From Ignatzschineria ureiclastica (GTDB lineage: Bacteria; Pseudomonadota; Gammaproteobacteria; Cardiobacteriales; Wohlfahrtiimonadaceae): 64,000 nucleotides of DNA. The notes below the pieces were generated by a model. The model made no database searches, had not been told where the DNA came from, and worked only from the letters and a program-made list of their open reading frames with translations. Position numbers and translations under genes: made by a program. The stretch spans positions 124,001-188,000 of the forward strand of contig NZ_QEWQ01000002.1 of assembly GCF_003121845.1 (NCBI RefSeq), read 5' to 3'. This document shows positions 63,683-64,000 of this stretch, piece after piece (position 1 is the stretch's first letter; every line of letters begins with the position of its first letter).

Positions 63683-64000
63683 TTAAATTCTCCTCTCGTT
63701 CTGCTGTTTCTGATCTTCTTGTTTTGTTAAATGATCTTCATCCTCTTCTTCTAACTTGGTATTGACATCAAAGATATTAAGGCCAATAACACCGATCAGG
63801 ATAATTCCCATAAAAAAGAGCATCTCCCCGGTAATGGATTCATCAAAGAGGAAATAATCCATTAATACGGTGCCGACTGTTCCGCTCGCTGCGAAGATGG
63901 CATAAACTGTTCCGGTCGGCAAACCCTCACAGGCTTTAGCTAAGAAGTTGAGATCAAGAAGAATGAAGATCCCGATAATAATCCAATGCCACCAACTACT
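63683..64000 (-). CDS. SMR-family transporter subunit, YkkC-like, 5' end outside window
   Basis: The open frame runs leftward from the right edge without a start codon that fits the family; the visible part begins in TM2 (WHWIIIGIFILLDLNFLAKA) and continues LPTGTVYAIFAASGTVGTVL, LMDYFLFDESITGEM and VIGLNIFDVNTK. An internal ATG-type start at 63922 would cut TM1 and TM2 and is rejected. The pattern P-X-G-T-V-Y-A-X-F matches YkkC. The tail LEEEDEDHLTKQEDQKQQNE is unusually long and charged for an SMR protein. TM1 with the catalytic Glu, and any upstream riboswitch, lie outside the window. Confidence 0.85.
   Translation of the reverse strand, partial: SSWWHWIIIGIFILLDLNFLAKACEGLPTGTVYAIFAASGTVGTVLMDYFLFDESITGEMLFFMGIILIGVIGLNIFDVNTKLEEEDEDHLTKQEDQKQQNERRI

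Noticed and set aside
63683-63922. Short 79-residue protein with its own start at 63922
   Set aside because: The frame continues to the window edge with SMR transmembrane sequence, so the real start is outside the window.
1-64000. CRISPR arrays, rRNA and tRNA genes, prophage
   Set aside because: No regularly spaced repeats, no tRNA-like T-loop sequences and no phage structural genes were recognised on either strand.

Overview
The window looks like the chromosome of an AT-rich gammaproteobacterium. It carries CmoA/CmoB, SfsA, a 456-residue PurB, a DnaE of E. coli-like length and an E. coli group 2-like Kps capsule export set. Protein style and base composition make me lean to Cardiobacteriales (Ignatzschineria or Wohlfahrtiimonas type), but this is recognition without a database search. 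No rRNA, tRNA, CRISPR array or intact prophage was seen.

Layout. 1-8.7 kb holds housekeeping genes: proA (cut by the left edge), lipA, a small DUF3079-type protein, a membrane protein, apt, sfsA and dnaE. 9.2-38.9 kb is an ABC-transporter-dependent capsule locus. It opens with kpsS, kpsE, kpsD, kpsM and kpsT. A very AT-rich central part follows: wecB and wecC (UDP-ManNAc and UDP-ManNAcA), a 734-residue glycosyltransferase, two asparagine-synthetase-like proteins (the second fused to an alpha/beta-hydrolase-like domain), and a damaged zone. The damaged zone has a nonsense-mutated CgeB-like glycosyltransferase, a stump of a second kpsC allele and an IS3-family remnant, and is followed by an intact copy of the same glycosyltransferase. 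The precursor block is galU, a degenerate ugd-like gene, pgi and galE, then full-length kpsC, a sugar-type nucleotidyltransferase, a nucleotidyltransferase-kinase fusion, two unknown genes and convergent manB/pgm. The galU-ugd-pgi-galE-pgm order recalls the end of Acinetobacter K loci, here joined to a Kps-type exporter.

39-42 kb has a tri-haem cytochrome c and a TsdA-like di-haem cytochrome c. 42-54 kb has uvrA, gpmI, tatA and tatB without a neighbouring tatC, cmoA, cmoB, a CPA1 antiporter and a small rhodanese. 54-56 kb has msrB and a probable sulfur-handling operon: a BigR/SqrR-type regulator with two cysteines and a two-part YeeE/YedE transporter. 56-64 kb has ppa, a GNAT-GT9 fusion, thiamine pyrophosphokinase, an ArsC-like protein, a DUF423 protein, purB, a LysE-type exporter and a YkkC/YkkD-like SMR pair cut by the right edge.

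A non-coding repeat of about 130-175 bp with imperfect terminal inverted repeats and an internal GC-rich hairpin occurs five times (4.2, 37.3, 42.1, 56.2 and 63.2 kb). Every copy lies between convergent genes. The best candidates for undescribed biology are the paired AsnB-like proteins of the capsule locus, the catalytically degenerate Ugd-like protein, the nucleotidyltransferase/kinase pair and this repeat family.
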